The position numbers were made by a program, and so were the translations under genes. From NCBI GenBank assembly GCA_030248215.1, contig JASANG010001261.1, positions 1 through 64,000 of the forward strand: a stretch of 64,000 nt of DNA. The letters run 5' to 3'. Positions 44,555-59,500 of this stretch are shown here, piece after piece; position 1 is the first letter of the stretch, and each line of letters starts with the position of its first letter. This stretch comes from Enoplolaimus lenunculus. Taxonomy: Eukaryota; Nematoda; Enoplea; Enoplida; Thoracostomopsidae. The notes under the pieces are model-generated. The model saw nothing but the letters and a program-made list of their open reading frames with translations. It was not told the origin of the DNA and did not search any database.

Positions 44555-47500
44555 CTGAAAAAGCAAAGGTATTTATTTGCTTAATTTGTAAAAAATTTTA
44601 AACAAAAATTTTCAAAAACTTAATTTGGTTTCGGTGCATATCAAGGCCCAAATACAACAAATTGCCGAATATTTATCGGTGAAAAGCTTAACATAACTAT
44701 AAACTAAAAATTATTTATGAACAAAACCACTTTTTTGCAGTGACTTGTTCGGAATGCAAAATGAAGCGTTCCAACATGGACTAAATTTTGCTGAAACTGG
44801 AACAAGAATTTGAAATAATTTAACACCGAAATACTGTTTTACTTTTTTTACGAAACCCGGAAAAACGTGCCTTAAGCGAGTTTTTACGATTTCTTTTTAT
44901 CATTCGTACAAAATCAATCACCAAACATTTCAATTTAACAACTTAGTACAGAAACTGAAGTGAAGTTCGACTGATTTACAAAATATTTAAAGGCTATATG
45001 ATTTGACATAGTACCGAAAAAACTTCGGTTAATGCGTTCTATAATGACAAAACAGTAACACAGCAATAAATCTGGCGCAATTAAAGCAATACGGTATTAC
45101 GAAGTACCACAGAAAATGTCAAAATGCGCATTACCATCAAAAACTGGTGAGCAAGGTGACCGGTAATCGCTTTGATAGCGCTGCATAGAGCTGCGTTCAC
45201 CAGTACCACTAGCATTCCTTGCTTGCGTTTGTACCCCAGCACTTGTCGACTGTTTGCTGCCGTTCTCATAACGGCTACGAGCAGCGGCAAGCGTTGATGC
45301 TCCGATGCCGTACGGCAGTGTATGATGATGCTTTTTCGCTGCTGCGGATCTCCGTTTCGTAGACCGCACTGTTTCTGAAAACCGGCCTCCGTAACCACCT
45401 CCGTTTTGGCCTGTGGAGGAAGCATCTCCTGGTACAGAGAGCTGATGCTTAAACCGGCGCTCTGTACCACCACCAGCCGTTGTGGTTGCGTCGTGTCTGC
45501 GACCCAAGTGGTGATGATAATGCTGCTGGTTCCGAACATCCTTGTGAGAACCAAATGTTGATCGCAACTTCTTTAACCCCTTTGTTGGACTCCAAACGGG
45601 CAAAATCCCTGAATGAACGAGTGATCCCAGTGACGGAAGTCGACGAGGGGAACAGAAATCTTCTTCATTTAATTTTGATGAGGCATCGTTACCCAAACAT
45701 TGTTGCGTAGTACTGACCATGCCACAATCAACAACACCACCTGAGGTGTTACCAGCATTGCTGTCGTGTAATACACCACCTGCAACGAAACAACTTTCCT
45801 GCCCTGTAGGATGTCGCTCGTTGTGCTTACTTGAACTGGACGAAAACATAGCTCCGCTCCTCCTCAGGCGCTGTAGAAACGAACTATCAACTGCAAGCGT
45901 ATGTCGTTCAGGGCTTGACCGCTTATGTTTTCGTCTTCTGTTGACGACGCGCAACAGTGTACCGCCTACTCGACTGGCGGCACCATTTCCGCTAGTTTCG
46001 GTGGTATCAACAATGCTACCAACAGTTTCTGTTCCGGCTGTGGATTTCTTCTGTTTTAGTGGCCCATGCATTTTGCGCAACGCTGGATCAGAAGTGTCTT
46101 CTGCACCAGTTCTTGATGACACTACTCCTGGTTCTGACCTTGCAGATGTAAAGACGCCAACGCTATCATTTTGTTCCACCGACATCGCCATAGCTCCAGT
46201 TGTAGTTGAACCAGAAACCCTCTCACCAGCAGACAGATTATGTTTTATATTCTGATCTCGGGCCAATCTTGAGTTATCATCATCTTTGACATCAGATGGC
46301 AAATACAAACTTCTCGCTAATCGCCTTGATTCTTTGTCAACGGCACGCGTTCGCTCGCTATTGACGACTGCTGGAGCGTCACTCCCGCTACTATAGCAAG
46401 CTTGACCAATTTGGCTTAACGAGGAATTGCCGGCACCCTTATCGTAGCAATCGTATACAGCCTGTGCGTCAGTGGTTCGTTTTGCCGTTTCGTAATCCAA
46501 CATTTCATGTTGCAGCTGTAACTGATGACGTCGCCTGTCGCGTTTTCCGCTTGCGTTCATTGTTGATCCACTTCCGCCGCCAGTTTCCGTGCCACGGGCT
46601 GCCAAATCCGCAACATTGCAGTTCGATTCACAGACGTTCGGTTTATCAATATCGAGCGACAGACTTTGTCTCATAGACTGATATGAACCAAACTCGACCG
46701 ATAATGATGCAGCATCGTCTGATAATCTATTATTCGAGACGTCCGTATTGAAACGGCTATCATCCAGTGGGCACTTCACACGTTTTTCAACCATAGCTTC
46801 GCACAAAGCATCACGAGTAGCAACTGCACCACCTACTGGCGATATTAATGTCCTGCTTCCTACAGGTTGCATAACTTGTCCTTCATTCATAGTAACGACC
46901 GAAGTCTTCTTAACTATAACAGGCACATACCGACCATCTGTAGCATTTATACGAACAGCTGATACAGGAAGAGTTTTTGTTGAAGGAATGTTGGAAGAAA
47001 CAGCCATTGTACGCGTTGCACTAGTGAGTTGGAACTCATTTGAAGAATGCACTAGATCTGTGTTTTGATTAATGTTGTCGTCTGGTGACATCAAGTGTTC
47101 CTGAAATAATATACAAATTATTTTAAACATGCTAATCAATAGCCGATTGAATTGCAGAACAGAATATATTTGGACTTGTTATATATTAATAGGTGAAATG
47201 ACTAGGTTTTCCTAGGCTGCTGGCAAGTTAGAGAGGAGGCAAAAGTAAATTTTTGAACTTTAAATATTAAGGTTTGGCGCTTTGAGCCCATTCGTTAGGT
47301 GCGTATCTGGTACGGTGACTATTTGACCAAAACTCGGTGAGTTTGCTCGTCAAATTTGTTCCAAACATAAATGCCCAGCTCGTTCTAGAAAACGTACAAC
47401 TACAGCTTCTCCGCAAAACATTGTTTTTTTGATGCGAATAACTAATCAGTTCTATATAATCTTCAATTTTTACAACAAAATAGACCAAAAAATTTTCTCG

Positions 47501-50500
47501 CTTCTCTCGCATTTCTCACGTGAACGTATATTAGAAACTAACCTTGTTTTCTAGGGGAGATTCCAGGTTTTTTATAATCACCAACGAGCCAAGAGTCATA
47601 ATTTTTAAAAACGAGAGTCAAAATTTTCCAGATGTTATGCAGATATAGAATGATTGCACAAGAGTCTGAACATTAAGTTAAGTACGCATTTAAAAACTCG
47701 CTAACTCGTGGCCGGCCTTTTTTGCGTAATCGTACAAAATGTTTTTTCGGTTAAACAGCAGCAAAGTTATACCGGAATTATAATCGGAACTAGAAATGTT
47801 ACTGCACGAATAATTTGTATTGAAGGTGCAAAGCGGAACTGAATTATACCAGAATCGGAACAGTAAATTTATACCTTAATTGTAATCGAAATCGGAACTA
47901 AAAAATTTGTGACTGTACAAATAATTTTTATAAATTAAAATTTCAGAATTTCGATTCCGATGATTGTGCAATCGGAATCGGAACTCGTTTTGAATCGGAA
48001 TTCTAATTGGAATCGAAATCCTAGTTGCACCCTGATTTTCAAAAACGTCAAATGAACAAAATGGCAATCATTTTTGGTACCGTAAAACTAAATTATAATA
48101 AATTATTGCTGTTAACTCATCGAAAGCAATCTAATAGAAAAATACAGAATTTTTATGCAACGTATCACAAGTAATATTAAAATTAAATTTTCAAAATTCC
48201 TGATACCGATTGATTGTGGAATCGGAATCGGAATCAAAACTCGTAGTGAATCCGAATTCTAATCGGAATCGGAATTCCGGTTGCACCTTGATAGACAAAT
48301 TTTCGGCACAGGCCCTACAGGTACGCTACACTGGGCAATTGATTCCATGCCCAACATTTTAACAGCGCTTGAACAAGCACGTAGGGAACGCACGAATGAC
48401 CGCAAAAAATAAAGTATGCAACTGAATAAATAGCATATATAGTTACAGCCGTATCCGGGTCCTGGATTTCGCTACAAGAAATTCTGGATCCGTGTTTTTA
48501 CAACAAACCATTCGGGGTCTGGGTATTACAAAAATACCTGGATAAAATATCCGGAATAAGATTATTAATATACGCAACTAACATAGCGATTTTTGCATCT
48601 CGCCACTACATTGTGAATAATAACTGTATCCTAGCAAAATTGAGCAGGCTACAGAATCATGCCTTAAGACAGATATAGCATGTCGTACGTCAAACTGAAG
48701 AAGAAAAAGTTAGATCAATAGGCTCCTTTTTGAGCATCGAATAACCTACATAGATGCACTTGGGTTAGTATGGCGGAGATACGGAATATGGATTCCCCTA
48801 GGAATTTAATGAAAAACAGTTTATTTTATAGATTTCGACGCGCACAGTTCAGCGGTACCATTTGTAAAGCTGCAGAGTACCCGGTTCAAAACATGAACAA
48901 ACGCCAACAGTTTATACTTTACGAACATGTTAGTGATAGATACTTCCTCTTGCACTCTGTACGTGTTCGCACTATAATTTCGAGGGCCATAACTTTTGAA
49001 CCGTTGGTTATGCAACCATAAAAGTTATACCGTTGAACTCAGCTCGTCGAGATCTATAGGATATGCCATTTTTTGTTAAATTATATGCAACCATAAAAGT
49101 TATACCGTTGAACTCAGCTCGTCGAGATCTATAGGATAGGCCACTTTTTGTTAAATTCCGAGGTGAGTCCAGATTCAGGACCTCCGCCGGTTACGATTAC
49201 GAACGCTTAATAATTAGGAATGGTCCGAATGGTTGGGATGCATAGACATGACATGTCTCATCAATGCGACATTTTACTTATATATTGAGTAGCTCGAAAA
49301 AAGTCAAATATTACACGGTAAACTATTAATCAAAAATCCAGGAACCTGTTAAAATGAGCTGCTAGAATATAGATGAAGGCATAAATTACTTATTTTATTT
49401 AGAAAATTCGGGTCATGTTCAGTTTTTATGTTATAAAATATTCTGTGTCTGGTTTAGACTGAAAAATAGCGGTTCAGCTCCGGGTTTTCATTCTCAAAGT
49501 TTCCGGACTATGGTCAAGACCGGGTTTTTCTTCTAGAAACATACGGTCTGAGTATTTTTCCAAAATGTTGCAACTCTAAATGTAATAATTGCTTAAAACT
49601 ATTAACATATTTACCGACACAGTTTCGAGATCAAAATTGCCGTTATCATCATCGTATTCTGATAACGTTTGATTAAATGATTCTGAACAGCCATAATTGT
49701 ATCCAAAGCCTTAAACAAAAACAGGTCAAAAATAAAATTTTAGAAAAATTAATAATTATATACACCTACCGATTGCGGTGTTTTCCTAGGGATGAGTGGA
49801 TTAATCGGCATCGTAAAATCGGCACTTTGTGTGAGTATCGGCATCGGCACTGCAAAAACATTGCCGATTCTTTGTCGATAGTTTTTGCACATAACAATCA
49901 GTTAGAATGCTATCAACTTCAATTCTGGGCGCATATTACTTTGTCTGGTCAGGATAACTGTTATATCTCTTGCGTCTGTTTGAAAAATTTATTTAAATGA
50001 ACCGTTTTTATAAAATTATAATCATTTAGGATGGTTAGTGTTTAAGTCTTCACACATTGATTCTTATCGCTTTTTCACCTTTTTGGGCTCGGATTGCAAA
50101 CCACCGAGACTGAAAAAAGCGAGACCAAGACAGAGACCAACCAAATTCCGAAACTTGCCGAGACCGAGGCCGCACGTCCCTGTTGTGTAGTGTGTACAGC
50201 AAACCGTGGGAAAATAAAAAATACGGTGTACAGTAATTTCTTGTCATTTTCATGTTTTTGAATCGATAAGTGAGTATGATAAGACAATAATATAAAAACT
50301 GCACCCGACGCCCCGGTAAATGACGTGCTGGCCAATGCCCTGGGACATCTCTAATGCAGACGCAGTGGGAACTGTAACCAACAGTCGGATAAATGAACAC
50401 AAACACGAGACGAAAACAAACAAGTCCGCATATCCACAATCATCACAACCAGGGCGCAACCGGAAAATTAAGAATACATGCCACCGAAAAATTCATTTTA

Positions 50501-53500
50501 ATCTTTTTTTAAATATTATTGGTGAAATAACGCTTAATTGGAGATAAGCATTCACTTTATCTGCTGCATTTTAGATTTTAATTGTCCTCGGAAGCGCAAT
50601 ATACCTTCGACGGTTTGTTTTCGATGATTGTCAAGTTTGTTATACTATGCGAATCAAATCTACTTAATTTTAATCGTCATTTTTTAGTAAAATATCTAAT
50701 TTCCACCGACAAAAATTTTGTACCGGAATTTTTAAGTCCGCTAAAAATTTACCGGAATCGGATTGCCGGAACCGAAATTCCGTTGCACCCTGATCACAAC
50801 GTATGTACGTTAAAATACGAAAATCGCACCACACATTACCAATATATTCACAGCAGATTAGCATGATAAGCTACGCGCTCGCGTCCTGTTCACAACAGTG
50901 CATTGAAAATGATCCATAATCGGCTCTACAAGGTTAGACGAGCAGTCGAACAGAGTCACAATATGTGCATCTAAATAACGAAATCACACAAAATAATCAA
51001 CTACTCACAGATAAGATAGATTCAAGCTACGCCAAACCAGGTGCAACGTAATCACAATTTTAATATCTCTGAAAAATAAAACTGGAAGCAGTCATAGGTT
51101 GGATATCCGATTCGTGTTTACTATCGGGCAACAATACAGGATATGTGCGCTTGTGGTCCCGAATATCATAAAACTGCTTTTGTACATGTTAAAGTATAAG
51201 ACATTTTGCTGAAACTGCATTCCCGCGCAAGTCAAGAAAATTTTAAACTTTGCATAATGAAATTAAATTAAAAACCAAGCTAACAATTAGTAAACACATT
51301 CTTTTGCACTGCTGAAATACAAGCATCAGCGAACAAACTTAGATGCTGTTATATTCAGTTAACAACCGGTTATGGTCTTGATAAAAACGTTACTATCCAG
51401 TTTTGGTTCAAACATCAGGTAAAATTAATATACGGTCGATCGCTGACCGGAAGGTCGGCGGCAAAAAATGTAGCAAATGAAATGTTGCGAAATATTTCAC
51501 AATGCACCTGGCCAGGTTAACTAATAACGAAACTCTAAAATATAAAGAAACAAAAAACGCATATGTATATAGACAGTACGTAAACTACTGTGCGAACAAA
51601 TCACGATACTAAAAAAGAATAATGGAAACGTTACAATATTAAATTAATAAAAACAAAATTCGACAAACGTGCAAGTAATGGATGGCAAGATGTAACGAGA
51701 ATTAAACATCCCGAGAATTAAACATCCGGGCATCTTATACAACTTTTTTGAATTCTTTTGGACAAATAAAAACAATACCAGCAATGAGTCTTGTTGAAAC
51801 TATACGCAATTATTATTTTACCTACAATTTCTATATAATTAAAGCTGGAATTCCACATATACGGGTTTCGCGCAACATTCCAGCATTACTTTATTTACAA
51901 TATTTTCTTAGAACAGAAACGTGCTTGTTCTAAATAAAAATTTCCTGCAGATTGTTACGCATTCGCAAGCTTTTGCGCATGTCGCAAACCCGGCTGATTA
52001 GTATATAATTCAATCTGGAATATCTTAGATACGTATTTTGGGCAACCTTAGAGCATTACTTTGTTTGCAATAATTGCTTAGGAAGTAAACACGACTGATT
52101 TAAGAAAAAAATATTCCATTGGGCATTGCGCAAAGCCGCCAAACATTCCTAATTTTTTTAAGTAAAATAGGCTGGTCCAAAACAATTACTAAAACAGTAG
52201 TTGATCAAAGCTTTTAGAAAATTGTCGTCACCCTAGATAAATTTAAGACCCAGTTGTAAGACCAGAGAACTCCCCACACGCTATATACTTCTAAAATGGT
52301 TTTGTAAACATCACTCTGGTATACCGAGCCTGCAGATCAAGTCATGTTTTCTGCCCTTCAACTAAGGGGGAAACTTTACTTGTTACCTTAAAGGGAATAT
52401 CGATTGATATTTTACTCGCGAAAATTTAGTAATTTTTTGAAGTTTTTTCATACCGATCTGTACCAACATGTTTGCTTATACCCATTCTATCCTTGCAAAA
52501 AAAATTAAATTTCAGCTTGGCTCCATTGCACAAGACCTTTTGCGTACTGGAAATCAGCAGAGAGTTAAAAATTTGAGTTTATACCATTAGGCTAAACTTT
52601 ACTGGATGTGTTACGATTTAAATTGAACCAAGCTGCTTACAGACCTGAACTAGCATTAACAACTACGGAGGTTGTGAGCCGCAATACATAAAAGTTGTTA
52701 AACTAAATGTCTACAACTATATAACTATGCATTAACAGAAAGTTGTGGCACTAAAGCATAACAAATAAATCTCCCAACTGAAAAAACGAACTGCAACGAA
52801 AAACTCAAGAACCACTGAACCGATTTTGATAAACTGTTTTATTTGAAAACTTATTAACCTGGGTTGTTAACCTCGCTTTGGAGTTTCAACATTCAAAGCA
52901 GTTTATTAGCTACAGGCTAAATTGAATACTTGATTAAGCGTAAACTAGCCCTGTTTACATTATTTCACTAATTACCATCAAGGTTAAAAGCGACCTCATT
53001 TCAGTACTAACAAGTTTTGGTGTGCGGGAAATCTGAATTGAACGTTTAAAACGTTTTTAGATAAACAAATTGCTAGCTACTAACTAATTAGCATATTAGT
53101 TTAACTGCTTCAGACTAAACGATAACTTTTCAATTATTCCGCTGATTATTATTATTAGATATGCCGTAGGTCACTTGAGTTATGGAATATATCATTTTTA
53201 TAACTTTTTATGCCATATTAGTTTTAGGGTTTTCGGACGTGAGAAATTTAAAAACATCGTTTAGAAATTAGAGCACTCTCAAGTTAGTTGGTTCCTCGCA
53301 GTGTTCAACCGGAACTCCGGTTCCGGCCGGAATTCCTGCAAAAATTCAATTCCAGGACTTGTTCCTGTTCCTGTCCCTGCACTGAACAATGCAGGAACCG
53401 AAATATTTAAGGTTTTGTGGCAGATCATTTATAATTACTTCAATATTCGAAACTTGATCTTTGATTGCAATTAGTTCAATGTAGTTACTGTTTCCTATGT

Positions 53501-56500
53501 GTTTTCGCAAAACTAAAAGATGCAATAGTTGAAAATTCGTTTAAACCATGTTTTGGCAAGTTTTCTAAAATGTCCAACAGTAAGGTTTGTGAGCTGCGTT
53601 ATAGACCATAGTGTATTTGAGTACGGGAAATGTAAATATGGTTAATAATTACTACTCTTGCAAATTAGTCAGCTATTCCATAAATAGGGCCATATATAAT
53701 AAGCTCGACTCGAAAATAGTAGGTGAGCCAAAATATGCTGGTTTCATTACAAATTTGGAATGTCTAACTATGCTGATTAAAAAAGTAAGTATGTCCGAAG
53801 TCCAAACTTCGATCAACACATATAGTACCATAATGTCTGGTTTGAGTATAAAACCAGGTAGCAATTGGTCACCTGATGTTAAACAAACACTGATTATAAT
53901 ATACGGTCGTTTTGCATAAAAATGAAAAACCATTCGAAAATCGTTATACAAACATTATGTTTTGCTCACGAACTCTATACTGCAAAAAACCATTTCCTAC
54001 TTTTTGCTCCAGCCGTGCCGGCAACGTCACTTCGTGAAACTAGGCTGTCCTGTAAACTGCTTGCCAGAGATGACGATTTAGAGCTTGCATCGATTAGTCG
54101 AAGGTCATCATCTGCCGATAGCAACAAACTGCTTGACGGATCAAACGCACAATGCGCTTGGGAGCTGCTTTTTTCATGATGACTATAACTATTAATAGTA
54201 TTATTATTGTTATTAATTTTATTCATAACGCTACTGCTATTATCGGCAGTTCCGGCATTCACACCGCAACAACCTTCTAACGTGGCTGCTTTTTTGACCG
54301 TTTCGGACTGAACTACAACAGCAGTATCACATGCAACACGTTCCACAACGTTACATTGAGTAACCAAAGAGGTGTTTTCCATTAAACACTCAACATCCAG
54401 TATGCCAGATTTCTTATTGACAATTGTATCAACAACAGCAACTGAATCATAAATGATGTCCTTGCAAGATCTGTCGGACATGGGCATTTCTTCGTCAACA
54501 CACGCGTCCTCAACAGAATCATAACGACCGCTAGTCACAGAAATGTTGATTGCTCTATCTTGGTTACAAGTCTGAAACTAAAAACGCGATACCAATTGTG
54601 CTATATACTACAGGATCATTAGTGATCGATCGAAAGGGCGTTTCTGAACTCCGGAGATTTCAGGGTTTATAAGGTTGCGGTTACAAAGTGTACGTTGTTG
54701 CACTACCGAAATAAATTTTGGAAACGTGTACTGCACGGAAAGAAAGAGTAGAGAACATTTGGCTTAGAAACGACTGCCTATAAATAAAACATTTGCCCTT
54801 TGGTACCTTTGACTCTTGGTTCATAATAACTGCAGCAAACGATTCATCGTGAGCTTCATCTTCATCTGGAGACAATGCTCCGCAAGGCGATAAACACTCA
54901 GGCGTTATTGGAACTAAACTTTCTTTACTTTGGGCATCTAGAACACAAACAAAAATAGTATCATACTGAAATCAAGATATGTATATAATTAACAATATGC
55001 AACCCAATGTATGATTCATAATGAATGTGCGATAAGCTTCACATTATCCAGAGTTTCGGCCAAATATTTAATCCAAAACTATTTTAGTGAAAGTATTTGA
55101 ACTGATTCCAAGTATTCTTGTTGTGCATTTCATCTATATCAAGCCATAATAACCAACTCCAACTCACTTCTAGTTAAAGGAATGGATAAGCATCCGCCTT
55201 TTGACAATTCCACAGCAAGCCGATCCGAAAGAGCTGCATTTGACACTTCACGTAGTTTGCGGTCTTTATTACCACCTCGCATATCTTCACCGTTGGTTTC
55301 ATCGTGCAAAATATCTTCAGCTGAATGCAGCCGGCCAAACTGTTGCTCTTCAGGCTTATCTAGTTCTGAGCCACCAGTAAACGTTACAGAATCTGAAATC
55401 CCAATTTCTCGTAACACACTGCTGCCAACCACTGCAAACATTACCAGGCAGGTGTCAAATAATATTATCGTCGTAGGCGCCGGCTCGTGTCGACCGTCAA
55501 ATAATTCGCGTACGATACAGCACCGTGACGCACGGCGCCAGACGTGGTCAGAAGTATAGCACCACCCTTACATTTGGCCACAATCGAAGTATAATATCTA
55601 TGCCTAATTCGAAGAGATATAATTATATAATAATACGAAATATATACTAGCCAAAATGGTTGCAATAAAAACAACAGCACTTATCTATTTTGAGAAAACA
55701 CTGATCTCAATACATTCATATATTTATTGAGCGTAGCGAAACTCCGAGCGAAGCTCGGAGTTACGCGAAGCGTTTTATGTTTTGTACTTGGGGGTCGAAA
55801 GGTGGATGTCCGTCCGTCCGTCTGTCGGTCGTCCGTCTGTCCGAATCTCCGTCTGTCCGTCTGTCCGTCTGTCGGTCTGTCCGTCTGTCCGTCCGAAAAG
55901 AATCTCAGGAACGGCTGAACCGATTTTGATAAACTTTTTTTGTTTGAAAGCCAATTATCCTGGGGTGTTAACCTCGCATTGGGGTTTTAAAATTGCAAGC
56001 CGTTTAGAAGCTACAGGCTAATTCGCATAATTAATATATCCTAAATTAGGACTTTCCATAATATTTCGCTAATTATTACAGTTAGAAGCAATCTAATTTT
56101 AGCATTAAAGGGTTTTTGGGTGCGAGGAATCTGCGTACACTGTTTACAAACCTCCAAAACCGATGATTGAGCAGTTAGCTAATAGATAGTTTGCATATTA
56201 GTATAGGTTATAAGCCTAAATTAGGACTTTTTACAATATTTCACTAATTATTAAGGTTAAAAGCAATATAATTTCAGCACTAAAGGGTTTTTAGGTGCAT
56301 GGAATTTGAATAAATAGTTTACAAACATCCAAAACCGATAATTGAATAGTTAGCTAATACCTAATTTGCATATTAGCTTAATTAACAAGGCAAAACTATG
56401 ACTTTTTAAATTATTTCAATAATTTTTAGGGTTCACTGAAGGTTTTTGGGTGCGAGGAATCTGAATAAATTGTTTACCAACCTCCAACACCGATAATTGG

Positions 56501-59500
56501 ATAGTTAGCTAAAGTTAATTTGCATATTAGCTTAATTGACAAGACAAAATTAGGACTTTTTAAATTATTCCAAAAATTATAGGGTGGCTGAAGGGTTTTT
56601 GGGTGCGAGGAATCTGAGGAAATTGCTTACAAACCTCCAAAACCGATAAATGAATAGTTAGCTAATAACTAATTTGCATATTACCTTAATTGCTTACGTG
56701 TGTTCGAGCTTCGCTTAATAAATGTAGTCCCACTACGACTGGTTTTTATTTATATACTGCAGTGTCTGTTTCTGCAAAAGCTGGAACCGTGCCAAATTAC
56801 GTATGTTAGGCGTTCTAGCTTTAATATAAATAATAAAGCCATTTACCAATTGTATCCTGAGAAGTACTCTGAGACAACGTCGACACTGTTGTCTGCGGAA
56901 GCACACTACATGGAGATAGTAGTTGTTGTGTTTCAGAATGCGGAGATCGAAAACAACAAACGTTGAAAGCAACACACGATGCGTGATCAAGCTTTCCCGG
57001 CATATCGGCTATTTTTTCGCGTACAGCACGACGCCGTTGACGTTGCTCGGTACGACATCCTTTACGTTCGTTCAGATATAGCTCAGGATCTTCGAGAATT
57101 CGGCGCTTGGCCCTTAAAACAAACAAATACTGACATGCACCACACATAACATCACTTGCTTGTTGCACTACAACCGAAACCCATGCACGCACCTCAGATT
57201 GGTTATTATATAAAGAAGGAAAAAATTAGCCTCTGTCGACTGTGAACAACTTGCTTAAAGTTAATGTGATTAGGTTCGGAATTGTTTTCTGTCGCACTGT
57301 GTACACGCTTTAGGGGAAAACACCTGAAAGAGATAACCCGTGTCCGGCTAAGGCGGAATTCTAACCCCTTAAATCCGGAAAAGCCGCTTTTGTAAACAAA
57401 ACGGAAAACATATATATCTCCTTCATCATGTGTAGATAAACATATAATTATCGAATGCCCTTTGACAAAAAATAGTTCCAATCACTTAAAACTCAATTTC
57501 TTAACTTACATCGTTAGCTGCTGCGTAAAATTAATTAGAGTTTCACATAATTCTCTTGCGCTAGCAACCGAGCCGTCGCCTTGCGTAACGCCTTTACGCA
57601 GTAAATCTTCCATACGCAACAACATTAACTCGTGCCGCTGATGGGCTTCCACTACTGGCAAGCATGTCATGTTTAACCCGCCGTTCTGTAATAAAGGTAT
57701 ATTGTTAAATTTCACATTTAAACATATCTTAGTACTAATGGATGCAGAATTTTACTGTGATGGAGGATAATTGTAGTGTTTTAAAATTTTACAGTTTTAA
57801 AGCGTATTTTAGCAATGTATCGATATTTTTATGAGTTAACAAATTTGCCGACTTTACACAGCTTTTAAACACGAGTTGCATCCCTTGTTTTCCGGGCTAG
57901 AAAATACATTGTCCACTTTAGATTCTCCGTTTCCATTGCAAAATTGTAAGCAACCAAAAGCTGCTCGTGTGATACGTCCCATCTATCTCTGTACCCGCTA
58001 CTGTAGCTTTTGTCTTTTGCAGCGAACTCTCTCACAAACATGTAGATTAGACACATTGGCTATGAGCAATATTTGAACCAATACTTTATATTCATAATCC
58101 CATACTTTAGTTCGATCATTAGCGACACTGTTTGCCTTTGCGTTGAGTGCATTCAAATCTCTGTTAACATCGTCTAAACGGCGAATTGGCAGTGCAGGTG
58201 CGGATTCTGAAGAAAAGCAAAGCACAGCGCAAATCAATATTAAAGAACCCACCGATAACAAAATTAAAAGACCATGACACAAATAATACAACTCATGCGG
58301 GTATTCAGCACAGAAACAAATCTGACGCCGACGAAATACTAGCTCTATTTCTGTTGTGTTACTCATTAAAATTATAACTATTACGTACCATTTTTGGGAA
58401 AGCCGTTTTCAGATTCGCGTTTCGCAAGAGTTTCTCGAAGCTTCTAAAACAAACACAGTATCTACCAGATATAATCATTTCAGGGCGCGACGGGCTACCA
58501 TGTTCCGGTTTTACAATTTAATATCCGGTACCCGCAAAAATTCAATATCAGGCTCTGGTATCCGATAAATTAATACTATCTGGTACAGCAGATAACGGTA
58601 CAGTTTACAGTAAAACTTGTAGATCTGTAACATACTTAAACCAAGTTCATGCTGGTTGAATATAGCGAGCAACAATCTTTAACTTTCTTGTTCGATTTGC
58701 ATTACAAACAAATTCCAGGGCCCGTTTTCAAATGTGAGCAGCAGCACCAATTAGCAGATAGCAGAGTGCAACCGTGATTACAATTTATTGAAGCTGGAAC
58801 GGGAATGTGGAAAAATTCCGGAAACTGAATCCGGAAAGTGAAAAATGCATGTCACCGAAAAATTTATTTTAATTTTATTTTCTGTTGTATTAAGGTGAAA
58901 TAACCTTAGTTGAAGATAAGCATTACCGTAATCTGATGTATTTTATATTATCCTTATCCACTGAAGCGAAATCTACCATTGAGGATTTATTTTCGGTATA
59001 CTAACTGAAGCTATTTGATTTTTATAGCCATCAGTAATTGAACAAATGGTTTTTAAACGACTTCTTAAAGATAAACTAATTTGAATAACACCAAAGTTTG
59101 ATACTGCCGGAATTTTTAATTCCGATAAAAATTTACCCGACCCGAAAAGTGAATAGATGCCGGAACCGGAATTCCAGTTACAAGAATTTGGCTGGTACCC
59201 TGGTGTTTACATTTGAGAATACGAGAATGCAAGCAAACTAATCTACTGATGCCAAACAACCAGCATGTCTATTTCTTTACTCACCACCAAACTTTCACGA
59301 TACCGCTGCGTTGCATCTTTTATGACACAAAATTTGCCGACAACCGGGTCAAAGTTGTCCGATACGCCATCTGACGTTAAGAACACAATGTCACCGGGAT
59401 CGAGTAAAGTCATTGAGCAAGTCAAATTGTGCAGTTCTGGATTTACGCCATCCACTGGCCCTAACGCGCCACCAGCATCACGCATGTCGCGCATTTGACC

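Noticed and set aside
45719-46255. 178-codon plus-strand frame
   Set aside because: Antisense shadow of the long exon 16 of the PP2C-like gene, which joins its neighbours in phase.
55727-55918. Frame with repeated RPSVC residues as a peptide gene
   Set aside because: Translation of the GTCCGTCT minisatellite; every frame gives a repeat.
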